From positions 35,434 through 99,433 of the forward strand of contig CAMAWD010000014.1 of the NCBI GenBank assembly GCA_945861785.1: a stretch of 64,000 nt of DNA, given 5' to 3'. The translations under genes and the position numbers were made by a program. Source of the stretch: Rhodoferax sp. OV413. Its GTDB lineage: Bacteria; Pseudomonadota; Gammaproteobacteria; Burkholderiales; Burkholderiaceae_C. Under the pieces are notes generated by a model. It was not told the DNA's origin. It did not search any database and was given only the letters and a program-made list of their open reading frames with translations. Of the stretch, positions 52,465 to 61,417 are shown piece by piece (the first letter of the stretch is position 1; the number at the start of each line of letters is the position of its first letter).

Positions 52465-52971
52465 TCAGATGGCGACGGCTTTTTCAATCACCACGTCGTC
52501 GTTGGGAACGTCGTCATGGAAACCCTTGCGGCCGGTATTGACGGCCTTGATCTTGTCGACCACATCGGTGCCGGCGACGACCTTGCCGAACACCGCATAA
52601 CCCCAGCCCTGGCCGGAAGGCGCGGTGTGGTTGAGGAAACCGTTGTCGGCCACATTGATGAAGAACTGGGCAGTTGCGGAGTGGGGGTCGCTGGTGCGTG
52701 CCATGGCGACGCTGTAGTTGACGTTCTTCAGGCCGTTGGCAGCTTCGTTGTCGATTGGCGTGCCGCTGCGTTTTTCCTTCATGCCGGGCTCGAACCCGCC
52801 GCCCTGGACCATGAAGCCGGGGATTACGCGGTGGAACACCGTGTTGTTGTAGTGGCCCTTGTCGACGTATTCGAGGAAGTTGGCAGCCGACTTGGGCGCC
52901 TTTTCCATGTCGAGTTCGAGCGTGACGACGCCGTAGTTGCTGATGTGGAGTTCGACTTGCGGGTTGCTCAT
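52465..52971 (-). CDS. ppiB: Cytoplasmic peptidyl-prolyl cis-trans isomerase B (cyclophilin)
   Basis: 168 residues, no signal peptide. Cyclophilin motifs [13 protein letters not shown] (catalytic Arg), [10 protein letters not shown] and GYAVFGKVV. Starts 3 bases after the upstream cyclophilin gene ends, so the two are likely cotranscribed. Confidence 0.95.
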   Translation of the reverse strand: MSNPQVELHISNYGVVTLELDMEKAPKSAANFLEYVDKGHYNNTVFHRVIPGFMVQGGGFEPGMKEKRSGTPIDNEAANGLKNVNYSVAMARTSDPHSATAQFFINVADNGFLNHTAPSGQGWGYAVFGKVVAGTDVVDKIKAVNTGRKGFHDDVPNDDVVIEKAVAI

Positions 52972-52974
52972 GAT

Positions 52975-53664
52975 TTATTTCACCAGGGTGGCAGAGTTGA
53001 TAAGAATGGGGGTCTTGGGAACGTCGGAGGGAAAAGGGCCGCCAGGGCCGGTCGGCGTGGATTTCATCTTCTGGACGACGTCCATGCCGCTCACTACCTT
53101 GCCAAACACGGTGTAACCAAACAGTTGCGGAGCATTCACCAAGTTTGCGCGTGGGGTATTCTCGTACACCCGCCCCTGGTACTCGAAACGCGGCACGGGA
53201 TCCCCCGGAGGGATCAGGGTCGGGTCGAGAAAACCGTTGTCCTTGACGTTGACGAAGAACTGCGACGAGGCCGAGTTCGGGTCGTTGGTGCGGGCCATGG
53301 CCAGCGTGCCGACGACGTTGCGCGGGCCGCCCTTGGCCAGGGCATCGCGTCCTTCGTGCACCACTGGCGGGCGGGTTTTCTTCTCGACATAGCTGCTGTC
53401 GAAGCCGCCGCCTTGCACCATGAAACTCTCGATCACGCGGTGGAAGATGGTTCCGTCGTAGTGCTTGTCGCGCACATACTGCAAAAAGTTTTCGACCGTC
53501 TTGGGCGCCTTGTCAGGATAGACCTCGACGACAAACTCGCCGACCGAGGTGCTGAACCGGACCTTGGGTGCTTCCTGGGCCCAGGCGCTGCAGGCAATGA
53601 CGGCCCACAAGCCGCTGACCACGGCAAGGCGCCGGATGAAACTGGAGCAAACAACTGCAATCAC
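52975..53664 (-). CDS. ppiA: Periplasmic peptidyl-prolyl cis-trans isomerase A (cyclophilin)
   Basis: 229 residues with an N-terminal signal peptide (RLAVVSGLWAVIACSAWAQ). Cyclophilin core FHRVIESFMVQGGG, SASSQFFVNV, GYTVFGKVV. An insertion with PGDPVPRFEYQGRVYEN near 150-170 lengthens the loop compared with PpiB. Upstream of ppiB. Confidence 0.92.
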   Translation of the reverse strand: MIAVVCSSFIRRLAVVSGLWAVIACSAWAQEAPKVRFSTSVGEFVVEVYPDKAPKTVENFLQYVRDKHYDGTIFHRVIESFMVQGGGFDSSYVEKKTRPPVVHEGRDALAKGGPRNVVGTLAMARTNDPNSASSQFFVNVKDNGFLDPTLIPPGDPVPRFEYQGRVYENTPRANLVNAPQLFGYTVFGKVVSGMDVVQKMKSTPTGPGGPFPSDVPKTPILINSATLVK

Positions 53665-53722
53665 GAAAGTGTCCTTCGATGGCGGTGGTGAAACAGGGGC
53701 GTCTGCGGGGCTGTGGCTGGGT

Positions 53723-54316
53723 TCAGCGCGAGGCAGAGGCAGGCGGGGAGGGCAGCAGCGCCTTGTCGGTTGGTGGTGCGCTGCCCCGCGCCGGCAAAGG
53801 GCCGCCGAACAACTGGCGCATCAGCGTCAGTTTGGGCGCGACGGTCGGGTTGGCGGCTTCGAGGCGCTGGGCTTGCAGGTACGACTGGTTGGCCAGGCGC
53901 GCGTACACGTCGCCCAGATTCTCGTGCGCAATGGCGTACTGGCTGCTGGTGCGGATGGCCATTTCCAGGGCGGCGCGGGCCTTGTCGTACTGGCCCTGTG
54001 CCGCGTACAACACAGCGACATTGTTGTAGGGCTCTGGCAATTCGGGGTAGTCGGAGATCAGGGTGTTGTAGGTGGCGATCGCGTCCTGCGGCTTGCCGGA
54101 ATCCTGCTCGATCAGGCCCTTCAGGAAACGCATCTGGGGATCACGCGGCTTGGTGACCAGGTACTGCTGGGCCCGGGCCATCGCCTGCGCCCACTGGCCG
54201 TTGCGCATGAGCTCGGTCACCGGGGTGTATTCGTCTGCCAGGGCAGCGCCCGTGACCAGCGCCAGGGCCAGCACCCCGAGGCGCATGCGCCGGCAAAAGC
54301 CAAGCGTGGGGGGCAT
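53723..54316 (-). CDS. Secreted tetratricopeptide-repeat protein
   Basis: 197 residues with a signal peptide ending VTGAALA|DEY. Three TPR-like helix pairs: NGQWAQAMARAQQYL, AIATYNTLISDYPELPEPYNNVAVLYAAQG and KARAALEMAIRTSSQYAIAHENLGDVYA. The Pro-rich tail is short. A scaffold for protein contacts in the periplasm; the partner is unknown. Transcribed with ppiA/ppiB, 58 bases apart, and divergent from cysS. Confidence 0.85.
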   Translation of the reverse strand: MPPTLGFCRRMRLGVLALALVTGAALADEYTPVTELMRNGQWAQAMARAQQYLVTKPRDPQMRFLKGLIEQDSGKPQDAIATYNTLISDYPELPEPYNNVAVLYAAQGQYDKARAALEMAIRTSSQYAIAHENLGDVYARLANQSYLQAQRLEAANPTVAPKLTLMRQLFGGPLPARGSAPPTDKALLPSPPASASR

Positions 54317-54457
54317 GAGGAGGTCTCCTGAATCAGGTGCGTTGCAATCCCGATCACCGGGGCCTTATACTGTTTGCGGATTGTAGCCCAGGGGTGCTCC
54401 ACAGCCCTCCTGACAACACCCACCCCGCGCCAGTCTTCTCCCACGCCTGCAGAAGAA

Positions 54458-54501
54458 TCTGCCGTCCTTCGTTCTGCCTGCCATCCTTCTGCCTGCCACC
54501 C
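54458..54501. repeat. 15-base imperfect tandem repeat in the cysS leader
   Basis: TCTGCCGTCCTTCGT, TCTGCCTGCCATCCT and TCTGCCTGCCACCC in a row directly before the cysS ATG. This pyrimidine-rich stretch replaces a Shine-Dalgarno, so cysS may be translated from a weak or leader-controlled site. Confidence 0.6.
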
Positions 54502-55890
54502 ATGAGCCTGCGTATCCATAACACGCTGACGCGTGTGACCGAAGCATTTTTTCCGATCGAGCCGGGCCATGTGCGGATGTATGTGTGCGGCATGACGATC
54601 TATGACTTGTGCCACATCGGGCATGCACGCATGATGATGGCCTTCGACGTGGTGCAGCGCTGGCTCAAGGCGGGTGGCCTGCGCGTCACTTATGTACGCA
54701 ACATCACCGACATCGACGACAAGATCATCAAGCGCGCGGTCGAGCGGGGCATGTCGATCCGCGCGCTGACCGACGAGATGATCGGCGCGATGCAGCGCGA
54801 TATTGGTGCGCTCGGCATCGAGCCCCCGACGCTTGAGCCACGCGCCACCGATTACGTGCCGCAGATGCTGCGGCTGATCGGCGAGTTGGAAGACCTGGGC
54901 CTTGCCTACAAGGCGTCCAGCGGTGATGTCAACTTTGCGGTTCGCAAGTTTGCCGGGTATGGCAAGTTGTCGGGCAAGTCGCTCGACGAATTGCGTGCTG
55001 GCGAGCGTGTGGCCGTGCTGGACGGCAAGCAAGATCCACTCGACTTCGTCCTGTGGAAAGCTGCGAAGGAGTCAGAACCCCCAGACGCCAAGTGGCCGAG
55101 CAGTTACGGCCCCGGCCGCCCTGGCTGGCACATCGAGTGCTCGGCCATGTGCGGCGAGACACTGGGCGACACATTCGACATCCACGGTGGCGGCGCCGAC
55201 CTGCAGTTCCCGCACCACGAGAACGAGATCGCGCAGAGCGAAGGCGCCCATGGCAAACCCCTGGCGCGGTTCTGGGTGCACAACGGCTTCGTGCGCCTGG
55301 ACAACGAAAAAATGTCCAAGAGCCTGGGCAACTTTTTCACCATCCGCGAGGTGCTGGCCAAGTACGACGCCGAGACCGTACGTTTCTTCCTGGTGCGTGC
55401 CCATTACCGCAGCGCGTTGAACTACAGCGATGTGCATCTGGACGATGCGCGCGCGTCGCTCCGGCGCCTGTACACCGCGCTCGAAGCCGTGCCAGCCGCA
55501 ACCGTGCAGGTCGACTGGGCGAACCCTTTCGCGGCCCGCTTCAAGGCCGCGATGGACGAAGACTTTGGCACCCCTGAGGCCGTGGCCGTCCTGTTCGACC
55601 TGGCCAGCGAGATCAACAAGACGCATTCTGCGCAATTGTCTGGCCTGCTTCAGGCACTCGGTGCCTGCCTGGGCCTGCTGCAACTCGACCCCGCTGCCTT
55701 CCTGAAGGGTCGGCCTGCCACCGCAGGGCAGATCACCGATGCCGCGGTCGACACGCTGGTTGCACAGCGCGCGGCGGCCAAGCTGGCCCGCGACTTTGCG
55801 CAGGCCGACTGCCTGCGCAAGGAGTTGCTCGCTGCCGGCATCGAACTCAAGGACTCACCGGCCGGCACCAGTTGGGTCAGGGCGCAGTGA
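54502..55890 (+). CDS. cysS: Cysteinyl-tRNA synthetase
   Basis: 462 residues, class I synthetase. ATG 54502 is chosen because [11 protein letters not shown] is the conserved start. Motifs: [20 protein letters not shown] (zinc Cys and HIGH), [27 protein letters not shown] and KMSKSLGN. Standard length. Its stop overlaps the next ATG by 1 base. Confidence 0.97.
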   Translation: MSLRIHNTLTRVTEAFFPIEPGHVRMYVCGMTIYDLCHIGHARMMMAFDVVQRWLKAGGLRVTYVRNITDIDDKIIKRAVERGMSIRALTDEMIGAMQRDIGALGIEPPTLEPRATDYVPQMLRLIGELEDLGLAYKASSGDVNFAVRKFAGYGKLSGKSLDELRAGERVAVLDGKQDPLDFVLWKAAKESEPPDAKWPSSYGPGRPGWHIECSAMCGETLGDTFDIHGGGADLQFPHHENEIAQSEGAHGKPLARFWVHNGFVRLDNEKMSKSLGNFFTIREVLAKYDAETVRFFLVRAHYRSALNYSDVHLDDARASLRRLYTALEAVPAATVQVDWANPFAARFKAAMDEDFGTPEAVAVLFDLASEINKTHSAQLSGLLQALGACLGLLQLDPAAFLKGRPATAGQITDAAVDTLVAQRAAAKLARDFAQADCLRKELLAAGIELKDSPAGTSWVRAQ

Positions 55891-56543
55891 TGGCGACAGT
55901 CAAAACCCCGGCGCCTGCAACCAGTGTGCGACCAGCCTACTGGGAAGACGCCTGCAAGCACCTGACCCGCAAAGACCGCGTCATGAAGCGCCTGATTGCG
56001 CAGTCCGATGGTGCTTGTCTGCAGACCCGTGGCGACGCGTTCACCACGCTGGCGCGCTCCATCGTCGGCCAGCAGATTTCTGTCAAAGCGGCGCAGACCG
56101 TCTGGGACCGTTTTGCCCTGTTGCCGCGCAACATGCTGCCCGCCAATGTGCTCAAGCTCAAGGTCGACGACATGCGTGGCGCAGGCCTGTCCGCTCGCAA
56201 GGTCGAGTACCTGGTGGACTTGTCGCTGCATTTCAGCAATGGTTCGATCCAGGTCGGCGCGTGGGAGTCGATGGACGACGAATCCATCATCGCCGAACTG
56301 GTGGCGATTCGCGGCATCGGCCGCTGGACGGCCGAGATGTTCCTGATCTTTCACCTGATGCGGCCCAACGTATTGCCGCTGGACGATGTAGGCCTGATCA
56401 ACGGCATCAGCCGAAACTATTTTTCTGGCGAAACCGTCAGCCGCAGTGATGCGCGTGAGGTGGCCGGGGCCTGGACGCCCTATTGCAGTGTTGCAACTTG
56501 GTATATTTGGCGGTCCCTCGACCCGCTGCCGGTCGAGTACTGA
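55890..56543 (+). CDS. DNA-3-methyladenine glycosylase II family protein (HhH-GPD)
   Basis: 217 residues from ATG 55890. Helix-hairpin-helix at LVAIRGIGRWTAEMF near 135-150, with catalytic Asp in LPLDDVGL. Base-excision repair of alkylated bases. No N-terminal AlkA accessory domain, so it belongs to the short, Mag-like group. Within the cysS-accA cluster. Confidence 0.9.
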   Translation: MATVKTPAPATSVRPAYWEDACKHLTRKDRVMKRLIAQSDGACLQTRGDAFTTLARSIVGQQISVKAAQTVWDRFALLPRNMLPANVLKLKVDDMRGAGLSARKVEYLVDLSLHFSNGSIQVGAWESMDDESIIAELVAIRGIGRWTAEMFLIFHLMRPNVLPLDDVGLINGISRNYFSGETVSRSDAREVAGAWTPYCSVATWYIWRSLDPLPVEY

Positions 56544-56582
56544 AAAGAGCGAACGGCGCAAGCCAGTGATTGGAGCAACACG

Positions 56583-57572
56583 GTGGCCAAAAAAGTATTC
56601 CTGGATTTTGAACAACCGATTGCAGAGCTCGAGGCGAAGATCGACGAGCTGAGGTATGTGCAGAGCGAATCGGCGGTCGACATCTCGACCGAGATCGACC
56701 AGCTCAGCAAGAAGAGCCAGCAACTCACCAAGGACATCTACAGCGACCTCACGCCCTGGCAGATCACCAAGATTGCCCGGCATGCGGAGCGCCCATACAC
56801 GCTGGATTACATCAACGAGATCTTCACGCATTTCGTGGAGATGCACGGTGACCGGCACTTCGCCGACGACCTGAGCATCGTTGGCGGCCTGGCCCGCTTC
56901 AATGGCACCCCCTGCATGGTGATCGGCCAGCAAAAGGGCCGCGACACCAAGGAGCGGGCGCAGCGCAACTTTGGCATGTGCAAGCCCGAGGGTTACCGCA
57001 AGGCGCTGCGGCTGATGAAGACCGCCGAGAAGTTCAAGCTGCCGGTTTTCACCTTTGTCGACACGCCTGGCGCGTACCCGGGCATCGACGCCGAAGAGCG
57101 TGGCCAGTCCGAGGCCATCGGCCGCAACATCTTCGAGATGACGCAACTCGAGGTGCCCATCGTCACCACCATCATCGGCGAGGGCGGGTCGGGCGGCGCG
57201 CTGGCGATTTCGGTTGGCGACCAGGTGCTGATGCTGCAGTATTCGATCTATTCGGTGATCAGCCCCGAGGGTTGTGCGTCCATCCTGTGGAAGACGTCCG
57301 AACGCGCCCAGGATGCCGCCGATGCGCTGGGCATTACGGCGCACCGGCTCAAGGCCATGGGCCTGGTGGACAAGATCGTGAACGAGCCGGTTGGCGGCGC
57401 CCACCGCGACCACAAGCAGATGGCGGCTTTTCTCAGGCGGGCATTGACCGACGCCTACCGCCAGGTCAGCGATTTCAAGGTCAAGGAACTGCTCGATCGC
57501 CGTTATGACCGGCTGCAGAGTTATGGTCGCTTCACCGATACCAAGGCCGATGCCAAGGCCTCCAGCAAGTAA
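56583..57572 (+). CDS. accA: Acetyl-CoA carboxylase carboxyltransferase subunit alpha
   Basis: 329 residues from GTG 56583, in the usual length range. Carboxyltransferase signature: [43 protein letters not shown]. The N-terminal coiled coil [17 protein letters not shown] is standard. Works with AccD (not in window). Its end overlaps tilS by 23 bases. Confidence 0.97.
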   Translation: MAKKVFLDFEQPIAELEAKIDELRYVQSESAVDISTEIDQLSKKSQQLTKDIYSDLTPWQITKIARHAERPYTLDYINEIFTHFVEMHGDRHFADDLSIVGGLARFNGTPCMVIGQQKGRDTKERAQRNFGMCKPEGYRKALRLMKTAEKFKLPVFTFVDTPGAYPGIDAEERGQSEAIGRNIFEMTQLEVPIVTTIIGEGGSGGALAISVGDQVLMLQYSIYSVISPEGCASILWKTSERAQDAADALGITAHRLKAMGLVDKIVNEPVGGAHRDHKQMAAFLRRALTDAYRQVSDFKVKELLDRRYDRLQSYGRFTDTKADAKASSK

Positions 57573-58560
57573 CACCCGGGCGCCCCTTTCGCTGGACCAG
57601 GCGCTGCTTGCCTTTTTGCCGGCGCTTCCGTTGGGCATTGCCCTGAGCGGCGGCGCCGACTCCACCGCACTGCTGATTGCCTGCGCCGAAAAGTGGCCTG
57701 GCCAGGTGGCAGCCATCCACGTGCACCATGGGCTGCAAGCTGCTGCCGACGGGTTTGTCGCGCACTGCGAGGCCCTGTGTGCCTCCCTGCAAGTCCCGCT
57801 GGTGGTGCACCATGTAGATGCCCGAAACGCCAGCGGCCAGAGCCCCGAAGACGCCGCCCGCGAGGCACGGTACGGCGTACTGGCATCGGCCTTGGGTGGC
57901 GCCATCGGCCCGTTGCGGTGCCGCAGCCTGGCCCTGGCGCAACATGCCGACGACCAGGTGGAGACCATGCTGCTTGCGCTGAGCCGCGGCGCCGGCTTGC
58001 CCGGGCTGGCGGCCATGCCTGCCGTTCGGGAGGTGGCGGGCATCCCCTGCCACCGCCCCTTGCTTGCGGTGCCCGCCGCGGGCATCCGCACCTGGCTTGC
58101 CGAGCGCGGTGCGGCATTTGTCGAAGACCCCAGCAACACCGACGAGTCGCTCACGCGCAACCGCATTCGTGCCCAGCTGCTGCCGGCGCTGGACCGCGCG
58201 TTTCCGCATTTTCGCGATACCTTCGCCCGCAGCGCCCGCCATGCGGCACAGGCACAGCTGGTGCTCGATGACGTGGCGCAGGAAGACCTGCGTTTGGCAG
58301 GTTCGGAGCAGGGTTTGTCGCTCGACAGCCTGCGGGTCTTGTCGCGGCCCCGGCAGGCCAATCTGTTGCGCCACTGGCTTCGCAAGACACACGCAACCGT
58401 GCCAAGTGCCTCGCAACTGGAAGAACTGCTCGACCAACTGGCCGATTGCAGCACGCGGGGCCACCGGATCAACATCAAGGTGGGGCGGGGCTTTGTGCGC
58501 CGGCTCGGGACCAAACTGGCTTGGTACAATGCCGGCGTCGATCCGACCCTGACCGGGTAA
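57550..58560 (+). CDS. tilS: tRNA(Ile)-lysidine synthetase TilS
   Basis: About 336 residues from ATG 57550 ([17 protein letters not shown]), inside the accA end. ATP-pyrophosphatase loop [17 protein letters not shown]. Then [47 protein letters not shown]. Modifies C34 of the tRNA reading AUA. It stops after the substrate-binding domain; the far C-terminal TilS_C domain of enteric homologues is absent. Confidence 0.94.
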   Translation: MPRPPASNTRAPLSLDQALLAFLPALPLGIALSGGADSTALLIACAEKWPGQVAAIHVHHGLQAAADGFVAHCEALCASLQVPLVVHHVDARNASGQSPEDAAREARYGVLASALGGAIGPLRCRSLALAQHADDQVETMLLALSRGAGLPGLAAMPAVREVAGIPCHRPLLAVPAAGIRTWLAERGAAFVEDPSNTDESLTRNRIRAQLLPALDRAFPHFRDTFARSARHAAQAQLVLDDVAQEDLRLAGSEQGLSLDSLRVLSRPRQANLLRHWLRKTHATVPSASQLEELLDQLADCSTRGHRINIKVGRGFVRRLGTKLAWYNAGVDPTLTG

Positions 58561-58644
58561 GGTTTCCCAACCGGGCCGGGGCCTGTGGCGGCCGCTGCAA
58601 CGGCGGTTCGGGGTCGACACACTCTCGACTCTTCAAGACATCCA

Positions 58645-59925
58645 ATGGCATTGATTGTTCACAAATACGGTGGCACCTCCATGGGCTCCACCGAGCGCAT
58701 TCGCAACGTCGCGCGGCGCGTGGCCAAATGGGCGCGGGCTGGTCACCAGATGGTGGTGGTGCCCAGCGCCATGAGCGGCGAGACCAACCGCCTGCTGGCC
58801 CTGGCCAAGGAACTGGCGCCAACCAAACCTTCGGACGACTACAGCCGCGAACTCGATATGCTGGCCGCCACCGGCGAACAGGCGTCTTCGGCGTTGCTCG
58901 CCATTGCATTGCAGGCCGAGGGCATGGAGTCGGTCAGTTATGCGGGCTGGCAGGTGCCGATTCGCACCAACAGCGCCTACACCAAGGCGCGCATCGAATC
59001 CATTGACGACAAACGCGTGCGCGCCGATCTGGCCACTGGCAAGGTCGTGATCGTCACCGGTTTCCAGGGCATGGACGAACTCGGCAACATCACCACGCTG
59101 GGCCGTGGCGGCAGCGACACCTCGGCCGTGGCCGTGGCCGCCGCCATGAAGGCCCAGGAGTGCCTCATCTACACCGACGTGGACGGCGTCTACACCACCG
59201 ACCCGCGGGTCGTGGCCGACGCGCGCCGCCTGAACACCGTGAGTTTCGAGGAGATGCTGGAAATGGCATCCATGGGCTCCAAGGTGCTGCAGATCCGCTC
59301 GGTGGAGTTCGCCGGAAAATACAAAGTGCCCCTGCGCGTGTTGTCGAGCTTCACCCCCTGGGACATCCCGATCGACGAAGAAGCCAAGTCCGGCACCCTG
59401 ATCACCTTTGAGGAAGACGAGCAAATGGAACAAGCCATCGTGTCTGGTATTGCGTTCAACCGCGACGAAGCCAAGATCTCCGTGATGGGTGTGCCCGACA
59501 AGCCGGGTATCGCCTACCAGATACTCGGCCCGATCGCCGACGCCAACATCGACGTCGACGTGATCATCCAGAACCTGAGCAAAGACGGCAAGACCGACTT
59601 CAGCTTCACGGTGAACCGCGGCGACTACGCCCGTGCCATCGACCTGCTGCGTACCCGGATCGTCGGCGGGCTGGGCGCGCAGGATATCGTGGGCGACACC
59701 AAGATCTGCAAGGTTTCCATCGTCGGTATCGGCATGCGCAGCCATGTGGGCGTGGCCAGCCGCATGTTCCGCGTACTGGCCGAGGAGGGCATCAACATCC
59801 AGATGATCTCCACCAGCGAAATCAAGACATCGGTAGTGATCGACGAAAAATACATGGAGCTCGCCGTGCGGGCCCTGCACAAGGCCTTCGACCTCGACCA
59901 GATTCCGGCTGACAGGGCCAGGTAG
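58645..59925 (+). CDS. lysC: Aspartate kinase (LysC)
   Basis: 426 residues from ATG 58645. Kinase core IVHKYGGTSMGS, LGRGGSDTSAVA, YTDVDGVYTTDPR. Two ACT domains in the last ~160 residues (AKISVMGVPDKPGIAYQI; KVSIVGIGMRSHVGVA) allow feedback by lysine/threonine. First step of the aspartate amino-acid pathway. Followed directly by tRNA-Ser. Confidence 0.97.
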   Translation: MALIVHKYGGTSMGSTERIRNVARRVAKWARAGHQMVVVPSAMSGETNRLLALAKELAPTKPSDDYSRELDMLAATGEQASSALLAIALQAEGMESVSYAGWQVPIRTNSAYTKARIESIDDKRVRADLATGKVVIVTGFQGMDELGNITTLGRGGSDTSAVAVAAAMKAQECLIYTDVDGVYTTDPRVVADARRLNTVSFEEMLEMASMGSKVLQIRSVEFAGKYKVPLRVLSSFTPWDIPIDEEAKSGTLITFEEDEQMEQAIVSGIAFNRDEAKISVMGVPDKPGIAYQILGPIADANIDVDVIIQNLSKDGKTDFSFTVNRGDYARAIDLLRTRIVGGLGAQDIVGDTKICKVSIVGIGMRSHVGVASRMFRVLAEEGINIQMISTSEIKTSVVIDEKYMELAVRALHKAFDLDQIPADRAR

Positions 59926-59951
59926 TCGTGCCATAATCCAGCCAGATTTCA

Positions 59952-60041
59952 GGAAACGTGACCGAGTGGCCGAAGGTGCTCCCCTGCTAAGGGAGTATGG
60001 GGTGTAGAGCCTCATCGAGGGTTCGAATCCCTCCGTTTCCG
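59952..60041 (+). tRNA. tRNA-Ser (anticodon GCU)
   Basis: 90 bases with acceptor GGAAACG/CGTTTCC, D arm, anticodon loop CTGCTAA (GCT), long variable arm, TTCGAAT T-loop, and encoded CCA (60042-60044). Class II shape fits serine. It is the boundary where the following DNA becomes AT-rich. Confidence 0.95.
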
Positions 60042-60089
60042 CCAATACAAAGACCTCAAACCTGCTCAGCAGGCCTTGAGGCAGCCTCA

Positions 60090-60115
60090 AGCCCCGCACC
60101 ATGCGGGGCTTTTTT
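60090..60115 (+). terminator. Rho-independent terminator after tRNA-Ser
   Basis: AGCCCCGC-ACCAT-GCGGGGCT stem followed by TTTTT. Confidence 0.88.
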
Positions 60116-60190
60116 GCTTTGGGTGCATGATCAATGCCTAGCATGAGAACTTTAGGGACGAAGCATTTACTACTTTCAAGGAGTAACACT

Positions 60191-60370
60191 ATGTCGTTTT
60201 GGAACATATTTGGAAATATGGCAGTGTCCGACAAGGGTGAGACCATCACCCGGTTGTCCAAGGATATGAGCATCTCTTCTTAAGGGGTGACCTATACGAA
60301 GATGGGGAACATGACCTATAGATCTGACGGTTCGAGCAACAACCAGATTGGAAGCCACCTACATCTGTGA
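60191..60370 (+). pseudogene. Small hypothetical gene interrupted by an in-frame TAA
   Basis: ATG 60191 with AAGGAG 7 bases upstream. Codons 1-30 read MSFWNIFGNMAVSDKGETIT, then RLSKDMSISS, then TAA (60281-60283). The same frame stays open for 28 more codons (GVTYTKMGNMTYRSDGSSNN...) to TGA 60368. The halves fit as one Gly/Ser/Thr-rich small protein with a single nonsense change. Function unknown. First gene of the AT-rich island. Confidence 0.5.
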
Positions 60371-60406
60371 TAATCTTAACTAAAAAGCATAAAATTTTGA
60401 ATTGCC

Positions 60407-60481
60407 ATGACTGTACCCGTTCAACCAGCCACCAAAATCAGTTTTTCTTATAACCCAACCATTAATTTTTTTAACTATTAG
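60407..60481 (+). CDS. Possible 24-residue peptide
   Basis: ATG 60407 to TAG 60479-60481, reading MTVPVQPATKISFSYNPTIN and four more residues. No strong RBS. The next gene's AGAGGA RBS overlaps its end. May be chance. Confidence 0.2.
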   Translation: MTVPVQPATKISFSYNPTINFFNY

Positions 60482-60491
60482 AGGAAAGAAA

Positions 60492-60976
60492 ATGAAAGTA
60501 AACTTCAAAATTAAAAAAAGAATCCTGATCATTATTACTCTGTTAATGAGGTAACTTTTCCAAAAGATGGTGACGTTTATGGGGTATTATTTGAGATAGT
60601 TAATGAGTATGATTTAAACTCAATTTGCTTTTTCTTATCTGAAGAATGGCCGTTAAAGTATGGTGAAGCAGTTAATTTATTGATCAGGGATGGTTATTCG
60701 CCTGAAAACATCGAACAAGAAAGGGCTAAATTAAAAGGTTTATTTAATGAAGACTTATTTTACGCTCTTTGCAAGTATCCACTTAATAGTGTTTCTTACT
60801 TTAGCGATCAATTCTCTGCGGGAGCTATAGAAACAGACGCCATGCTTCAGAAAATATGCGACTTCATAAATCAAGATGAATCTTTAGAAAATAATTCAAA
60901 CCAGGACTTTGATCCAGTAGGTTCATTAGATGATTTAATTAAGGAATTCAATCATTTAGACAATTCAAAAAAATAA
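60492..60976 (+). pseudogene. Hypothetical gene frameshifted at an A7 tract
   Basis: ATG 60492 with AGAGGA upstream reads MKVNFKIKK, then soon stops. After the run AAAAAAAG (60514-60521) the -1 frame is open and reads NPDHYYSVNEVTFPKDGDVY and onward to the stop at 60974-60976, about 160 residues in all. The main body is acidic (EIVNEYDLNSICFFLSEEW; IRDGYSPENIEQERAKLKG) and not recognised. Either a slippage mutation, a sequencing error in the homopolymer, or translational slippage joins the parts. A TTG 60680 start would give only the last 98 residues. Confidence 0.5.
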
Positions 60977-60999
60977 AAACTCAAACAAACCTGAGTTGT

Positions 61000-61266
61000 C
61001 CATTTGAGACACTTTACCAGCCATCTACTGATTTGGAGAAATGCCGCGCTGATACAAATGCCTATGCAACGTTCCAGTCAATGACGATGGATTTGATGGA
61101 GCTTGCAGGATCTGCTTTGCAGCGGATCATAGTTGCCAAGCGCGACAGCCGGTCTATGGCATGAGCCCAACTGGAAATACTGACCGCTAATATTAATGAA
61201 GCGACAGAATTTGACGCCTCGGGCCGCTACATTAGAAATATAGCAACTTTTAAAGGAGCATCCTAA
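61000..61266 (+). pseudogene. Decayed small gene with in-frame TGA
   Basis: The frame ending at TAA 61264 is open back past TGA 61162-61164. Before the stop it reads ATFQSMTMDLMELAGSALQ, then RIIVAKRDSRSMA; after it, AQLEILTANINEATEFDASG, then RYIRNIATFKGAS. A single change (TGG or similar) would restore one protein. No clear start; ATG 61081 is within the frame. It overlaps the following ATG (TAATG), with AAAGGAG at its end serving that gene. Confidence 0.4.
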
Positions 61267-61415
61267 TGTACAAGTATCTTATTTGGGCCCGTGTGAACGC
61301 TTATCAGACTGTAAACACGGTCGTGTGGGCTGAAAACGACTGGGCTGCCAAACAAATAGCAGAGTCACAGTTTGGTGTCGGCAATATTCTCAATTACACC
61401 CGTGCGAGCGATTAA
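61266..61415 (+). CDS. Conserved-looking 49-residue hypothetical protein
   Basis: ATG 61266 with AAAGGAG upstream, ending TAA 61413. Reads MYKYLIWARVNAYQTVNTVV and then WAENDWAAKQIAESQFGVGN with a short tail. The alternating hydrophobic strands and a helix suggest a small alpha/beta fold. It lies 2 bases before the DUF2779 nuclease start, so they are probably one transcript. Similar small proteins occur in integrative elements, from memory. Confidence 0.55.
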   Translation: MYKYLIWARVNAYQTVNTVVWAENDWAAKQIAESQFGVGNILNYTRASD

Positions 61416-61417
61416 TC

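Noticed and set aside
55650..58622. 990-codon minus-strand frame opposite cysS-accA-tilS
   Set aside because: Antisense shadow of three well-recognised genes.
58633..60273. 546-codon minus-strand frame opposite lysC
   Set aside because: Histidine/aspartate-rich translation typical of a shadow; runs through the tRNA.
60514..60521. Programmed -1 frameshift at A7G
   Set aside because: The zero frame does not present the canonical A AAA AAG phase for two-tRNA slippage, so a mutation or read error is at least as likely.
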